64,000 nt of DNA from Puccinia triticina (GCF_026914185.1 NC_070567.1:3684001-3748000); one strand, 5' to 3'. Counted from the stretch's first letter, positions 23,301 through 33,600 are shown. Program-made: numbers and translations. Notes: generated by a model not told the origin, from the letters alone.

Positions 23301-24540
23301 GATCTTCCTAGCAACGCTGGTTCGTCCTGATGGATCCGATGATCAGGAATTTCGTGCATTGAAGCGTCGAGCCGCGGATTTCTTTCTGCAAGCCGGTCGA
23401 CTGATGAAGCGCGGTAGCCCTTTGCCGCGCATTGTTGTAACCATCGCGGAGAAACAGGATTCGATTCTGCAGGAGTTGCACGAAGGCCTGGGCCACCGCG
23501 GCACTGCGGAGACTTACCGAAGGGTATCGGAAAGATTTTGGTGGCCTTCCCTCAAGCGAGCGGTCGAGCGTTGGTGTCGCAGCTGCGAGGCGTGCCAGAA
23601 GAAGGATCTCAGGAGGCCTCTGGAGTTGCGATACCCGACCGGAGAGTCAACCGTATTTGGACGCGTTTCCATGGACGCCGTACATCTGAAGGCTAGCGGC
23701 GCGAAGTACCTCATTGTAGCTCGCGACGACTTTTCAGGGTGGGTGGAGGCAAAAATCCTCAATAATCTGACCTCGGAGGCAGTAGCTACCTTCCTTCAAG
23801 AAAATTGGACCATGCGCTATGGTCTAGCACGGTCTTACTCCACTGACGGCGGTTCTGAATTCGGCGGCGCGTTGGCTGAGATGCTGCGCACCCTTCCTGG
23901 TCAACACAGGGTTTCTACCCCCTATTACCCTGAGGGGCAGGGTATGGTAGAGCGTGGACACGGACCCCTCAAATCAGCACTTGTCAAGTTGGCGGGCGAG
24001 AGCGGCAAGAATTGTCGCAAGTTCCTCCCCCTCGTCCTTTTTGCTGACCGCATCTCTACCAAAAGAACCACGGGCTATTCTCCGTACGAACTTGTTTTCG
24101 GTCAGCGTGCGGTCCTGCCTTTAGATTTGGAGATCGAGTCTTTTCTAGGCGTCGATTGGGACGCTGTGACGGACACGACCAGTCTCTTAGTGGCGCGATC
24201 GAGGCAGCTCGAGCGTAGTGAAGAGGCGCGTGGAATTGCTTATCGGAAAATGATGGATGCGCGCGGAGATTCTCTGCGCTACTGGGATGAGAAGAACGCG
24301 TCGCGGATCCGAGAACCCCTCAAGCCTGGCGACCAGGTCCTTGCTTTCAACCGGTCTCTGGAGACGCAGTGGGGTAACCTTTTTGCTCATCGGTGGAACG
24401 GTCCCTATCGCGTTGTGAAGCAAGTCGAGGGAGGGTCTTACGTGCTGGCGGAGCTCGACGGCACGGAATTGAAGCGCCGGTTCGCCGCGGATCAGGTCAA
24501 ACGGTTTTATTCTCGTGGAGGCACTTCTGACCAAAAGTAA
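20380..24540 (+). CDS. Gypsy pol: RT, RNase H, integrase (about 1,386 codons)
   Basis: Open frame in a different phase from gag. It has no ATG for about the first 390 codons; that stretch holds three of the internal repeat modules and tandem LPSLRDEEK-like peptides. RT begins near residue 490 and has FIDD in place of YxDD (near residue 642). RNase H follows, with AVDSSFHAAGAVL. Integrase has an HHCC zinc-binding region (HEGLGHRGT.. CRSCEACQ, about 1030-1075) and catalytic DDE: SMDAVH (about 1098), STDGGSEF (about 1155) and GMVERGHG (about 1190). No chromodomain is seen. Expression needs a bypass, splicing or re-initiation step. Confidence 0.9.
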   Translation: MGSDLLSSSSSGSVSDRSSTSNFRILCFGDGERGQARKEEIGTPRRLGGVEVSSSQLCTSGLDATSSSKTLPRATLVSQEQPPIPSHVSGGPSSHRTRVPSQVPPQRALPLLSQDLRANGIKAFEDSDSDFLLHNPAAAHLRLRNENKLPTRSRLCEENKLVLPTEVLRNEVNLFPSFETLRNEAKLPSLRDEEKLPSLRDEEKLSSLGIETRTHSEELEVSSLQLCTSGLDALSSLQALHATAVSRTPDFGFLASLGGTTATGSLLRNKDKLFSWTLDCEGGVVEFGPSWRPFGVEVSSSQCAPPRRDAPQILKALPRATLVSHSYPSGLPFAEKAAFEDSAEHRTRRLLECGLNHRAQLALVDSWKEGGFLSLAAKYKPAARKVKPVNQPMPQSLNPPLQRPSLSRDPYRGLSRSLAGPFVPCGRVTEQSLQVVNFGPPGWLYPAELDLIKNVLAERNLAIAFDESQRGLLKESYGLPYIIPVVEHEPWQKRKIPIPAAKMEEFTRIIRERVRNGLYEQSTSSYTSPVFCVLKGNGKLRIVHDLQPLNKVTIRDAGVPPATEEFVESFSGRACYGLGDIMGGYDERALHPISRPLTTFDTPLGRFQLTRLPQGATNSVAVYQAQMVWILQDEIPDHAGIFIDDGGIKGPVSDYDNEVLDWHSGIRRFVWEYAETLERILFRIEESGLTVSASKLAACVPALEIVGHVVCKEGRRMAKTKINKILSWPTPVNATEVRGFLGVVVYVRIFIPSLSQICLPLRRLTRKDAEFVWTADCEDAFEELKLIVGQDIILVKIDYGPDAGKIKLAVDSSFHAAGAVLSQEDANGLDRPALYESLLFSDVESRYSQSKLELCGVARILKKLQTILWGQHFELQVDAQSLIQMINAPSLPNAPMTRWVAFIQLFSFEIVHRPGKSFLMPDGLSRRPQGDEESDPPTSEFDEDSPLVHPLNSFSVTAEVGYSGYQEGFWRRMEIFLATLVRPDGSDDQEFRALKRRAADFFLQAGRLMKRGSPLPRIVVTIAEKQDSILQELHEGLGHRGTAETYRRVSERFWWPSLKRAVERWCRSCEACQKKDLRRPLELRYPTGESTVFGRVSMDAVHLKASGAKYLIVARDDFSGWVEAKILNNLTSEAVATFLQENWTMRYGLARSYSTDGGSEFGGALAEMLRTLPGQHRVSTPYYPEGQGMVERGHGPLKSALVKLAGESGKNCRKFLPLVLFADRISTKRTTGYSPYELVFGQRAVLPLDLEIESFLGVDWDAVTDTTSLLVARSRQLERSEEARGIAYRKMMDARGDSLRYWDEKNASRIREPLKPGDQVLAFNRSLETQWGNLFAHRWNGPYRVVKQVEGGSYVLAELDGTELKRRFAADQVKRFYSRGGTSDQK
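20529..20614 (+). repeat. internal structured repeat, copy B
   Basis: GTAGAAGTAAGTTCCTCCC..TGCACCTCCGGG..GCCACACTCGTGAGCC. GGGAGGA (20520-20526) can pair with TCCTCCC (20539-20545) around the GTAAGT loop. Both stem arms differ from copy A yet still pair. Confidence 0.65.
21037..21120 (+). repeat. internal structured repeat, copy C
   Basis: GAAGTAAGTTCTCTCC..TGCACCTCTGGG..GCCACAGCTGTGAGCC. The 3' hairpin here is CAC-AGCT-GTG. The 5' stem is GGAG with a bulge. Confidence 0.6.
21266..21353 (+). repeat. internal structured repeat, copy D
   Basis: GTAGAAGTAAGTTCCTCCC..TGCACCTCCGAGG..GCCACACTCGTGAGCC, closely like copy B. The 5' stem is weak here. Confidence 0.6.
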
Positions 24541-24620
24541 GTCCTCCCATGTGTATGCACCTCAGGGTATTTTCTACCGCCGTCGTCATAAGCCCTACTT
24601 CAGCCACTCTGTGAGCAGCC
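24534..24620 (+). repeat. internal structured repeat, copy E (overlaps pol stop)
   Basis: AAAGTAAGTCCTCCC..TGCACCTCAGGG..GCCACTCTGTGAGCAGCC. The pol stop TAA is part of the AAGTAAGT core. GGAGG (24517-24521) can pair with CCTCC (24543-24547). Confidence 0.6.
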
Positions 24621-24725
24621 CTTGGGATCCCCTCTTTTTCCTTTCCCACTGTGTGTTAGACTTCTCCCACGATTGCCCGGAAGCTTCCCAAGGAGTCTAG
24701 GGACAGACTCCAAGTGGTGGTGTGA

Positions 24726-25520
24726 TGTGGTGACCATACTCGTGGCGCCGCCGGCGCGCAGGATATCCGGCGGGACTTCAAGCTCAGCAAGACTTCAAGT
24801 TTCCAGCCCTCAAGGCTTCCTCAAGGCTTCCTCAAGGCGTTTCAGGTTTTCTTTTTCTTGCTTTTCTTTTGTTCTTTTCTTTTTTTTTTTTTCATGCTTC
24901 TGTTTTCCTGCCAGTTTCTTTTCATCATGTTTGGTTATTTTCTTCTTTCATATTGCGCGCGTTGGATGGTTAGAGTGTGGTGGGTTGGTTTTCTTTTCTT
25001 TTTTCCTTAGCCTCCTAGTTGTTGTCTTTTCCTTTTCAGTTGTGGCGCGCGCATAGGCGCGCGGGTGGTTGTGATGACCTGTCACAAGATTGTCATCATC
25101 CCTGAAGTTTAAGTTCTTCGGAGCTTAGGCGGAAGGGACGGCATGAGACTTCGTCTGAACCCAAAATTTTGTCAGATCATCTCGTCACCTCGAATCTAAA
25201 AGCTTATTGATCCCAGTCAAGATATACTTGCGGAGCTTCTGAGTTATTCCTCTCAGCCCCGCATCGATCCTCTTCCAGATTCCCCTCTTTAAGATCACTG
25301 TTCTCCGGCCCAGTTCGCCGGCTTTTCCCAGATTCTCAACAAACAAACCACCGCCGACGGGAATCTACCTCCTGTCGTCTCAAACCAAAATCCCCCCCCC
25401 CCCCAACTTCCGCTATCACTCGAATCCAAGAATCTCCCCCGGACCACCGCGAAGGCAGCGCAAGAGCGCAACATCCCTTCCAGTAACTGCCGACGGCCCA
25501 GCACCGGTCGGAGTTCCACA
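24726..25520 (+). repeat. 3' LTR
   Basis: 795 bp, nearly identical to the 5' LTR. The base stretch just before it (AAGTGGTGGTGTGA) is the position of the polypurine tract but is only weakly purine-rich. Confidence 0.92.
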
Positions 25521-25592
25521 ACGTACTTCCGACAATGGCTCGACAAGGGTGGTCATATGGACTGGGTGATTGGGGATCCGATTACCAGACAT

Positions 25593-27079
25593 CGCGATTA
25601 GAGCTTGACTCAAAGAGTTGTTTAAGGTGATGTGGTCGAAATGGGAGGAAAGCAAATCGTCGACGTTGCGGTAATTGAGAGTTAACAAATGGGTCAATGA
25701 GTGAATGTTTATTAAGAATGAGAAATTTGTGGTCAAGACTCAACCACGAAAGACCTGGCTTATAAACACCTCATCTGCCTTATTCGGGTTTGGCAAGAGG
25801 CCATGGAACGCTGCCCCAGATGAAAGAGTAGACCCCTGGCAGACCCTTGAACATATTGCATGACTACCAACGCTGCAACCGGAACCGCCCCCATGCGTGA
25901 TTCCTACCCAGTCGACAATGGTTGTAAGTAAATGGTTGAGTGTCCGATGCCGCGTTGCAATCCCAAAAAGAGATTGGGGGCGCAGGGGCGGAAAAAGAAG
26001 AACCAGGGAGAGGAGACTGTTGGTAGGGTGTTTCAAAAATCGTGGAGAGATGGCTGAAACATTTAGTCACTCGGCAAGAGAACGCTGAATGTCGCGCGAT
26101 CGTTTAACATCCCCCTAGCTACGTTTCCCTAAACGAGCGATCTGGACAAGTAGCAGTCCATAGAGTGTAAGAAGAGGTGTGCCAAGTTCCAAATTGAGAA
26201 TGCGGGTGAAAAAACTCTCGTGGATTCTGATCGGGCTGTTTCACGTCCAAAACAGTTGATAGCGCGGTTGTTGGCGGTGTTCATAACGATTCGATGCGGG
26301 TGTGGTAAAGTACAAGAAAGATCAACCCCCGTTTTCCGCCAGGAGGGGGCCTCGAGGTCACGCAAAGTGTCTATGAAGCGGGATGGAATTATCGAGAAAA
26401 ACCCTGCCAGCGAACTGAATAAAAGTCAGCAGGAGAAGTTGATTGAGAGAAATTGTCCAAATCATGAGACATAAGGAGAAGACGGACCCGGACTGTTAAT
26501 AGGACCATGAAACTGTTCGAGGAACTGTAATCGAGTAGAAAACGTCGACTGAAACTCGCTCGGAGTTTTTCCGTTGACGCTGAATTGATGGCTGGGTCGG
26601 TGGTCAAATGATGGCGCTCAGGATTATAAAAGGAGGATCTTGCTGGATTACATTTTCCCCCGCGGCCGGCCTCTCCCTGTTGCATTTGCACTGGCTGGAG
26701 GTCGCGCCAGCCATTAGCCCCCCTCCGTCCCCTCCCACTTGGGCCAGGCCAGAGGGGGTTAAACCCGGCCCCTTTTTCCCCACGCTTGCCGCGGGCTGGG
26801 GGGTCAGTCCGAGGCATTTATGTTTGGGGGCTATTCTCTCTTCTTCTCAAATTGCATTCAATAAAGGCCGTTAAAAAATTATGTATATAGTTGATATTTG
26901 TTTTTGTATTGAAAGTTGTAGAGGGTTGACCCTCAGGCTTTGTTTGTAGTTGCCAATTCATAGGGGAAACCCTTGAATTTTTTTTTTCTTCACCTGTTGT
27001 AATTCACTCTTTCATAAATGTACAGGGGAAACCCTTGATCTAAATTTCTGTGAAAGTGTGGATTTACTATACTTAGATA
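25593..27079. other. intergenic, no gene recognised
   Basis: This is the upstream side of the AT-hook gene. Its first part (25593-26100) may hold the promoter. A GC-rich stretch lies at 26640-26800. Short ORFs show no recognisable domain. A 5' end for the Helitron could lie here but I could not fix one. Confidence 0.35.
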
Positions 27080-27735
27080 CATTGCAAAATTGCATATTTG
27101 CAGCAAAAACCTGAATTTTACAAGGCAGAACTTGAGGAAGCAGTGCACCATGCAAAATATATGTTGTAAAAATCAATACCAATGATTACCAGGTTCAAAT
27201 TTACAAGGTGTTGTGGAAATTTTACAGGGTGTTTATACTCCTTTTTCCTTTGGAAAATTGACTTCCCCCAACTGCACATTTTCCAATATGCACTCCTGCT
27301 GAAATTATTGAAGGTGCAGGAGCAATAAGAGAATTCAATCCACTGGCAAAAACTTTGACCAAGGGTTATATGGTGATTCATGACTCCCAGAAAATTCATA
27401 ATTCCAGCCAAAGTTCATAATTTCTAAGTGCAGTTGGTAGTAGTGGGTTTTCCAAAAAAAAAAAAAAAACAAGTCAAAACTGGCTTGTAAATTTCCCACA
27501 GCAACTTGTAAATTTGAGCTTGGTAACCACTTTTATTAATTTCTACAAGGTAGATTTTGTGCAGCGTACCAAAAACACCTTGTGATATTTGCACAACACC
27601 TTGTAATTTCAAACCTGGTTGGCATTGTTATTGATTTTTACAAGGTATATTTTGCATGGTGGACTTCTTCCTCAACATTTGCTTTGTAAAATTCAGGTTT
27701 TTGCTGCAAATATGCAATTTTGCAAGGTCCTTTTT
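27080..27735. mobile_element. inverted-repeat (foldback) element, about 650 bp
   Basis: The left arm (about 27083-27240) and the reverse complement of the right arm (about 27580-27728) match: both carry GCAAAATTGCATATTTGCAGC, ACCTGAATTTTACAA and CATGCAAAATATA. The arms are imperfect. The inside and right flank are rich in ACAAGGT/TTGTAAA words. No ORF. Target duplication not resolved. Confidence 0.6.
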
Positions 27736-27959
27736 TTACAAGGTAGCAATTTGTAAAAAAACACCAAGTAAAATTCCACATGGAACAATTCAGGTATAAT
27801 TTTACAAGGTTGCTTTTACATTACAAGGTTGGAATCTAGCCAACACATTGTAAAATTACACATACCCTCTCTTAATTTGTACTTTTACAAAGAAATTTTT
27901 TATAGGGCCTTGTACCTTGTAAAAAACACTTTGTAAAATTCAATATTCCCATTTGTTAT

Positions 27960-28166
27960 GGGAGAATATCTGATTGAAAATTAGAAAAAAGGTACATATG
28001 TATTCTTAAGACTTGGCACAAAATTATGAAAACATGATGTCCAAGTTTGGTAGTCCTATTTTTATGGCAAAATAACTGATTTACAATATAACAAAATGCA
28101 ATGCCAGGGCCCATGCCTATAACTGTGTTTTTTTCACTGCAGCAGCGCAGCCGCCTTGGCCTCTAG
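27960..28166 (+). mobile_element. Helitron-type 3' end, copy 1
   Basis: The segment ends CAGCGCAGCCGCCTTGGCCTCTAG with CTAG at 28163-28166. Upstream of CTAG is a GCAGC-GCA-GCCGC hairpin (one mismatch), the usual Helitron 3' architecture. The preceding about 200 bp resembles 50160-50579, which has the same end. The 5' end was not found. Confidence 0.5.
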
Positions 28167-28314
28167 CACCAGGAAAAAAAAGTAGTCACTTGATGGCAAG
28201 TGACATGACACAGCTTTGTTTTCAGCTCCAACACTGCTCCAATGCTGCTCCTCTCCACCAGCACATCTAGGGCTCACATTACAGGTGTCAGGATCAAAGC
28301 ACTCAATGTGACAA

Positions 28315-28700
28315 AACCAGATGATGCTCAGCTTTGGCCCTGGCCCAGCTTATGTTCAGCTTTTACCCTGGCTCAGCTGATGTTCAGCTTTTACCCTGGC
28401 TCAGCTGATGTTCAGCTTTTACCCTGGCTCAGCTGATGCTCAGTTTTTCCCCTGGCTCAGCTGATGCTCAGTTGTTTCCCTGGCCCAGCTGATGCTCAGC
28501 TTTAGCACCAGCCACCTGATGATCATCTTTGGCCCTGGCACAGCTGATGCTCAGCCTTGGCTGTGGCTCAGCTGATGATCAGCCTTGGCTGTGGCTCAGC
28601 TGATGCTCAGCTTTGGCCCTAGCCTAGCTGATTTTCAGCTCTGGTTCTGTCCAAGCTGATTCCCATCTTTTTCTCTGGCCTGGCTCAGCTGATACTCAGC
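28315..28700 (+). repeat. minisatellite, unit about 27-29 bp
   Basis: About a dozen copies of a CCTGGCTCAGCTGATGTTCAGC-like unit with TTTTAC or TTTGGC fillers. After about 28700 the same words appear inverted (GCTGAGCATCAGCTGG to about 28850), so the array also has an inverted arm. Confidence 0.8.
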
Positions 28701-28850
28701 AAGCTGAGCATCAGCTGGCCAGCTGGCCCAGTACTGGGTCAAAGCTGAGCATCAGCTGGGACAGGACTAGGAAAAGGCTGAGCCAGGACTGCTACAATAC
28801 TGAGCATCAGCTGCGCCAGGACTAGTACAAAGCTGAGCATCACCTGGGCA

Positions 28851-29343
28851 AGGACTAGTCCAATCCTACCGCTACTGTTCTGCGTGGGTTTGGGCTTAGT
28901 ATCCTCTAGGGTACTCAGCCATTGTGCGTTTCTCTTGGTAATCCTGTGGTGTGCAGGATTGCCTAGGTGACCCGGGAGTTATGCTTACAACCTCCCCAAG
29001 CCGCCTGAGTATGGGAAAGGTTCCTCTTCTCATCTCCCATCTTGTTTGCCACGCCTCCTTCCTCCTGACGGAGGGTTTGGCGCAACGGAAAGATGGGTTG
29101 GAGGAGTGGCCATTGCTCCTAGGGAGTGTGGCCTCTCCTCCCATGTGAGCACTAAGATGTGGGGGTCTGAGCCCGACCCGCTACTCCAGGTGTCCTGGAG
29201 CCTGCTCAGACCCAACACTCCAGGAGGCCTGGTCCTAGTGGAGGCTAGGTCCCTCTCCCTTCCTCTAATACTGTAATGAAACTAAGGATTCATTTCTCGT
29301 CGTCTCCCTCGCGCAAAGACCGGTCCCTTTGCGCCAAACCAAT
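28851..29343. other. no gene recognised (3' flank of DIRS-like element)
   Basis: Downstream of the minus-strand RT/RNase H region. No tyrosine recombinase or terminal repeat was recognised. The only ORFs are short and featureless. Confidence 0.35.
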
Positions 29344-31081
29344 CTAGTAGCCTTCACCTTCTGTTACTTGTTCTATCAGTTCTCTTAAGTCGTACGGGAC
29401 CTCGACCCGTAGTTGGTAGTGGGACCAGTGGTTCCGTCGAATCCCTCTGGACAGTTCGTCCGCTTGGTTCTTGGCGGAAGTAACGCGCTTCGCCACGAGA
29501 TTGATTTGGCTCTCAATCAGCCTTGCCTGGATCTTTTTCCATTCTGCATTTACGAACCTATCCTTTGACTTCCGCTTGGTGATGACGCTCTCCGTCGTGG
29601 TATTATCCGTCCAGACTATAAATGTCTTCCCCCCCCTCGCCCCAAGTTTTATTAGCATGAGTAGGCCTAGTCACACCGCGATGGTCTCTAATCTTGAGAT
29701 CCTTTCTTCCTCTTTCTTCTCTTCGTCTATATTCTTGTCCAGTTCCGCCATAGACCGTAGGCGGAACTGTGCCCACCTCTTGCCGATGATTACTCCTATT
29801 CCAAACCCGGTTGATGCATCCCCAACCCAACCTACCTTGGTTGGTTCTTGCCTTGCGATTAATCTCGTTGGTTGGAAGTTAGACAGCGTTGTTAGCCACG
29901 CGTGTAGGTCCTCCTTGGCGTCCGGGGGTATTGGGCGGGCTGTTTCTCGATGTACCCAATCCTTCAACCATCTACAGATTGCGCACAGATAGCATCTTAA
30001 CTGTGGCAAGATGTAGGCGACATGATTTAATCTTCCCGCAATGACTTCCACCTCATTGTATGTGAAGACCGCGCCTATTTTGAGGAAGACTTGAATTTGA
30101 TTAATCCTTTTATTCAGCTTTGCGTCCGGGAGTCGTACCGTCTTGTTGGTGCCGTTCCAAATGAACCCAACATATTTCTGTTCCTCCAAGAAAGGTGAGT
30201 ACTTTTCTTTGTTTGTTTTTACTCCTAGTTCGTTTGACTGTTTCACAATGTCGGCCATCAGGGTCGCTGAATCCGGTCTCTTGACAAATAAATTATCGTC
30301 AACCCACCGAAAAAAATTCAGCACGTTGAATTCCAATAGCATCAGTTCTTTCCATGCGTCTTCTGGCCGGCCGAAGGACCCGCAGCCCGCTACCCCCGCC
30401 AAAAGTGATCCTAGTGTCCAATAGTAGCTGATCGTCGAAGGTTCATACCATGAGGTACGGCCATTGGTTTGGCGCAGTCGGGATCTGGCGGTAAGCCTTT
30501 TCCCAATCGAAAAGGGCCAAGAGGACTGGCTCCTTTTGCTCTTTGAGGAAGTGAGCCACCGCATTGAAGTTGTCCCAAGACGTTTGGAAATTGTTTGCGT
30601 TTACGAATGAGTTCACGGACGGGACTCCCAATTCTCCGTGCGGGAACGATAAATCGTTAATTGGCCGCAAGGACCCGTCGCCGTTGATTATGGCTCCCAG
30701 GGGGTTTGTCCTGAAGAAGCCAAACCGTTCGCGTACTTGGTCGTATGTGAACGGGCCAAACATCCTGCCTGCTTCAAGCTCCTTGCAGATGGAGTCTTTG
30801 ATCTTGGTCTTTGCCAACATCGCAGACGTGTGATTTGGTGGCGTGAAAAATGGGACTTCGTCCGCTAACCTGTGTTCCGGGATCCCTTGGTCAAAACCGT
30901 TCCGGAACCCATCCAACACGTCCTGGAACCCCGGGAGAAGGTCTGCGCGTCTTAGCGCCGCCTCCCAGGCGCCAATGTTCATCTCACAAGAGACCTCTGT
31001 CGGCCATCGCGCTCTGTTGGGTCGCTGGGCCGGTTCTGCCGTAAGCCGGTGTCTTAGGTGTGCAGCTTGTCCGTTTTGCAT
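29344..31081 (-). pseudogene. DIRS-like reverse transcriptase/RNase H, degenerate
   Basis: The RT shows LGAIINGDGSLRPINDLSFP, FDWEKAYRQIP and the catalytic FFRWVDDNLFV. RNase H follows with VGWVGDASTGFGIGV and FIVWTDNTT, then ADELSRG. The N-terminal LEGFRNGF-like region and RT style fit DIRS/Ngaro-type (tyrosine recombinase class) elements, but no recombinase is in the window. Damage: TGA at 30443-30445 after the WPYLMV block, a frame change at the C-run 30393-30397, and TGA at 29671-29673 in the RNase H part. Outside these points the frame is open. The gag-like gene lies upstream on the same strand. Confidence 0.75.
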
Positions 31082-31256
31082 ACCACCTGGCCTGATGCTA
31101 TTTTGCTCTCAACTCTCCTCACTTTACACGCAGTTAAATTACAGCAAATAGGGTGCTCGTAAGTTAGGTTGTATTCCTTCATGGGTAACAAAAAGGAAAA
31201 CAAAGGTGCTGGATGGCTTCTACAGCCCAGAAGGGTCTAAAAGGAGAAACCGCTAA

Positions 31257-33143
31257 CTAATATCCTTTCCCTCTCCCATAACTGCTCCCCGTTCCCCCTC
31301 CCCCTCCGCCGCTGCCAGATCCTCCCCCCTCGCGGTCGTAACTTGATCCCCATTTACTTCCTTTAAAACCGCCCTGCTTGCCGCTTGACTCCTTCTGGTT
31401 GCTCGGGCCCTTGGGGGTCTCTGGTCCAGGTTTGACCGTTTTAGCAAACTGTTTACCTGGTTGCTGCAAGTGAAGAGGAGTCCGGTTCGCCGGCTTGTCT
31501 TTTTTCTCTGTTTGTTGTCCGGTCGTCGGGTCCCAGCCGAATCGGCAACCTCCTGCCGCGTAGGGGTTATCCGTGAACTCTGTCTCCCCAAAGCGGACCG
31601 TTTTGGCGTGGACTTCTTGGACGATCTCGGTGCGGAAAATGGAAATGTTTGCGACCGAGAGCCGTCCCCCCGGCACTGGTACCCTATGGCATAGTGCATT
31701 CATCCGCACGTGGATGTCATACCGCAGCGCGGTCATGAACCCCTCTCTTTGTATTATCCCATCCACGTTCCTCTTGTGAATCACTAACCAGTTCGCTAAG
31801 TTCGCATGCGATGGGATCTTGCTGACTGCTCAGAGGAAGCCTTGATGGTTGACTGACCATTCTTGATACGTCTGCAAGTATTCGCTCGGATACGGAAAGC
31901 CGGTGTACCGTAGCCGATCTCCGCTAGTATTGTCTGATTTACCTCTCTTCTCCGCGTGGTGGAGGAACGCCTGTTCCTGCCACCATTAGTTGAAGATTGT
32001 CAACGGCAAAGGGGCTCGGAATTCCAAGAGATTCTGCGCAAAGAATCGGGGGAGGCCAATGTCGTCATTATTTGGAATCGCAGCGTTGTCAAAAAGGATT
32101 GCTGTCTCCGTCCCGGTAGGGACGGCCATCTCATCATAATCCCGGATTCTCAGGGTGACGGCCGGTGCTGGAGTCGGTATCTTGAATCCATGGTGATGGA
32201 TCGAAGTGGTTGGGGTGGGTAAGGTTGCGGCCGGTGACGTGAAAGAAGGTGTAGCGACCGAAGCTGTTGGCGTTTGGTTCGCCAGGGTCGAGGGTAGTGA
32301 TAAAGGGGCCGCCGGGGCGCTCGCGACGGCGTTGCCTAGACCTTCGCAGATCTTAAAGAGCATGGTTGCTTTGCCTGCCTGCCCCGCTGCTTCGGCCGCT
32401 AATGCCTTTCCTATCACCTCTAGCAAGGTTCCTTGTAGGTCTACCTTCCCTTTTGTCCCTCCTATGACTCGAATCTCTTCTTCTGCATCTACAGGATTTC
32501 CAGCTAAGCGAGGTAAAGCGCCGCCATCCGTCAGCCCTGATTCCCTGCCCCTATCTATCTTCCAGCCCCATCCACCTCCTCCTTTGTGCTTACCGGTTCC
32601 TTTCTGGTTTCCTGGATCCCTAATCTCTTCTCCCACCAAATCCCTAAATTCTTCGAGTCCTGCCTCCCTTCCTTCCTCCCGATCCTCTCCACCCCCTTGT
32701 TTGTCTTCCTTCTTGTGCTCCCCTGGTAGTTTCGACCTTCTTGCCGGCGCTTTCACGGTTACCTTCTTGTTCTTCTTTGGAGGGGCCGGTGCTGGTTTGT
32801 CTTCTGTCCTTCCGCCGGCTCGTTCCTCCTCTGGTGCCGCTTGCGGTTCCAACTCCTCTTGTGTCCCCGTGACCCCTTGTGACTGACTACCCATCTCCCC
32901 CTCTCCTTGCCCGCCTGCATCACCACTCGACAACCCTGCCGCCACCTTCACGGCTGAGGTCGCTGCTGCAATTGAGTTAAACATGGGAGTTAGTTTGATT
33001 GGTCGGAGATAGATGTCACTTATTTGGGCAAAAATTCGTCCAGATTTTCCCAGATTTTCGGTGATATTGTGTTCGGCGTTGCGTGCTCTGTTGCCGGTCC
33101 CGAAGTGCTGGATCCTAGCCGGTACCGGTTGCTCTTCAACCAA
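31257..33143 (-). pseudogene. gag-like protein of the DIRS-like element
   Basis: One frame runs from 33143 to 31257 broken only by TAA 31986-31988 and TGA 31830-31832. The N-terminal part is rich in Lys, Glu, Pro and Gly; the middle has helical AVKVAAGL and GKALAAEAAGQAGKA segments; the C-terminal end is a Gly/Ser-rich tail. It lies just upstream of the RT on the same strand, as gag does in DIRS-like elements. No zinc knuckle was found. Family assignment rests mainly on context. Confidence 0.6.
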
Positions 33144-33600
33144 CTAGGTTTGGTCTAGCCGGGCGCGCCTGGGTTGCGCACTGCGGGAGCCCTTGTGCGC
33201 GCGCCTCAGGAAGGCTTCACTCCCGCTGTCCCTTGGACTCGGGCCACCTCCCGCTGCGCTCCCGGTAAGCGCACATCAAAAGACTTTCTTCCAATTCTGA
33301 GAGTGAGCTGCGTGAAAAAGCTGGGTATGAGCTGGGAAAAAAAGTTGAGTATGAGCTGGGTACCAAAGGACAGAACTGAGGATCAGTTGGGCTCATCAAA
33401 AACTGAACAGGACCTCCTTGGTAAATTTTGGAAGTTGAGGAGATGGTTGGGAGATTGGGGTAGATAGTGGATAGATATTGGATAGATGGTGGGTAGGTGG
33501 CTGGAGCTGGTGTGATGTCACTTGTCATCAACTGACTATTTTACTTTCCTGGTGTAGTAACCATAAAATAGCCAATGAGGCAATATTTTGAGACTAATTA
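33144..33600. other. no gene recognised
   Basis: Contains a few copies of a GTATGAGCTGG-like word (33290-33390) and nothing else recognised. It may be the 5' region of the DIRS-like element. Confidence 0.3.

Larger units (their letters stand above)
16921..25520 (+). mobile_element. full-length Ty3/Gypsy LTR retrotransposon
   Basis: 8.6-kb element with two LTRs (16921-17716, 24726-25520), a tRNA-like primer site, gag, and pol with order RT-RNase H-integrase, which defines Ty3/Gypsy. LTRs begin TGTGG and end CCACA. The 4-bp target duplication is ACGT (16917-16920 and 25521-25524). Both ORFs are open and the two LTRs appear to differ by only one substitution and one base in a C-run, so insertion was recent. 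It sits in the 5' splice site region of intron 1 of the AT-hook gene, in the opposite orientation to that gene. Confidence 0.93.
6380..25592 (-). pseudogene. 333-residue AT-hook protein gene split by two transposons
   Basis: Exons, in minus-strand order: 25527-25592, 16487-16870, 16353-16429 joined to 6873-6969, 6736-6833, 6380-6659. Joined they give 1,002 nt, one open frame of 333 residues. Introns have GT..AG ends; intron 1 starts GTACGT and has a TACTGAC branch site, and intron 3 is only 39 nt. Exon 3 is cut by a CACTA element with target duplication CTA/TAG. Intron 1 is cut in its 5' splice site by a Gypsy element with duplication ACGT. The protein has a beta-strand-rich N-terminal two thirds (VVYYMTGKL, SLYVVGRELEIVG), an acidic run, and a C-terminal AT-hook RGRP (about residue 316). 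I do not recognise the family. An OB-fold DNA-binding protein carried by the neighbouring Helitron is my inference from position and strand. Present insertions should block normal expression. Confidence 0.8.

Noticed and set aside
28896..29276. ORFs on both strands upstream of the minisatellite's right flank
   Set aside because: No domain, mutually overlapping, and in the flank of a degenerate retroelement.
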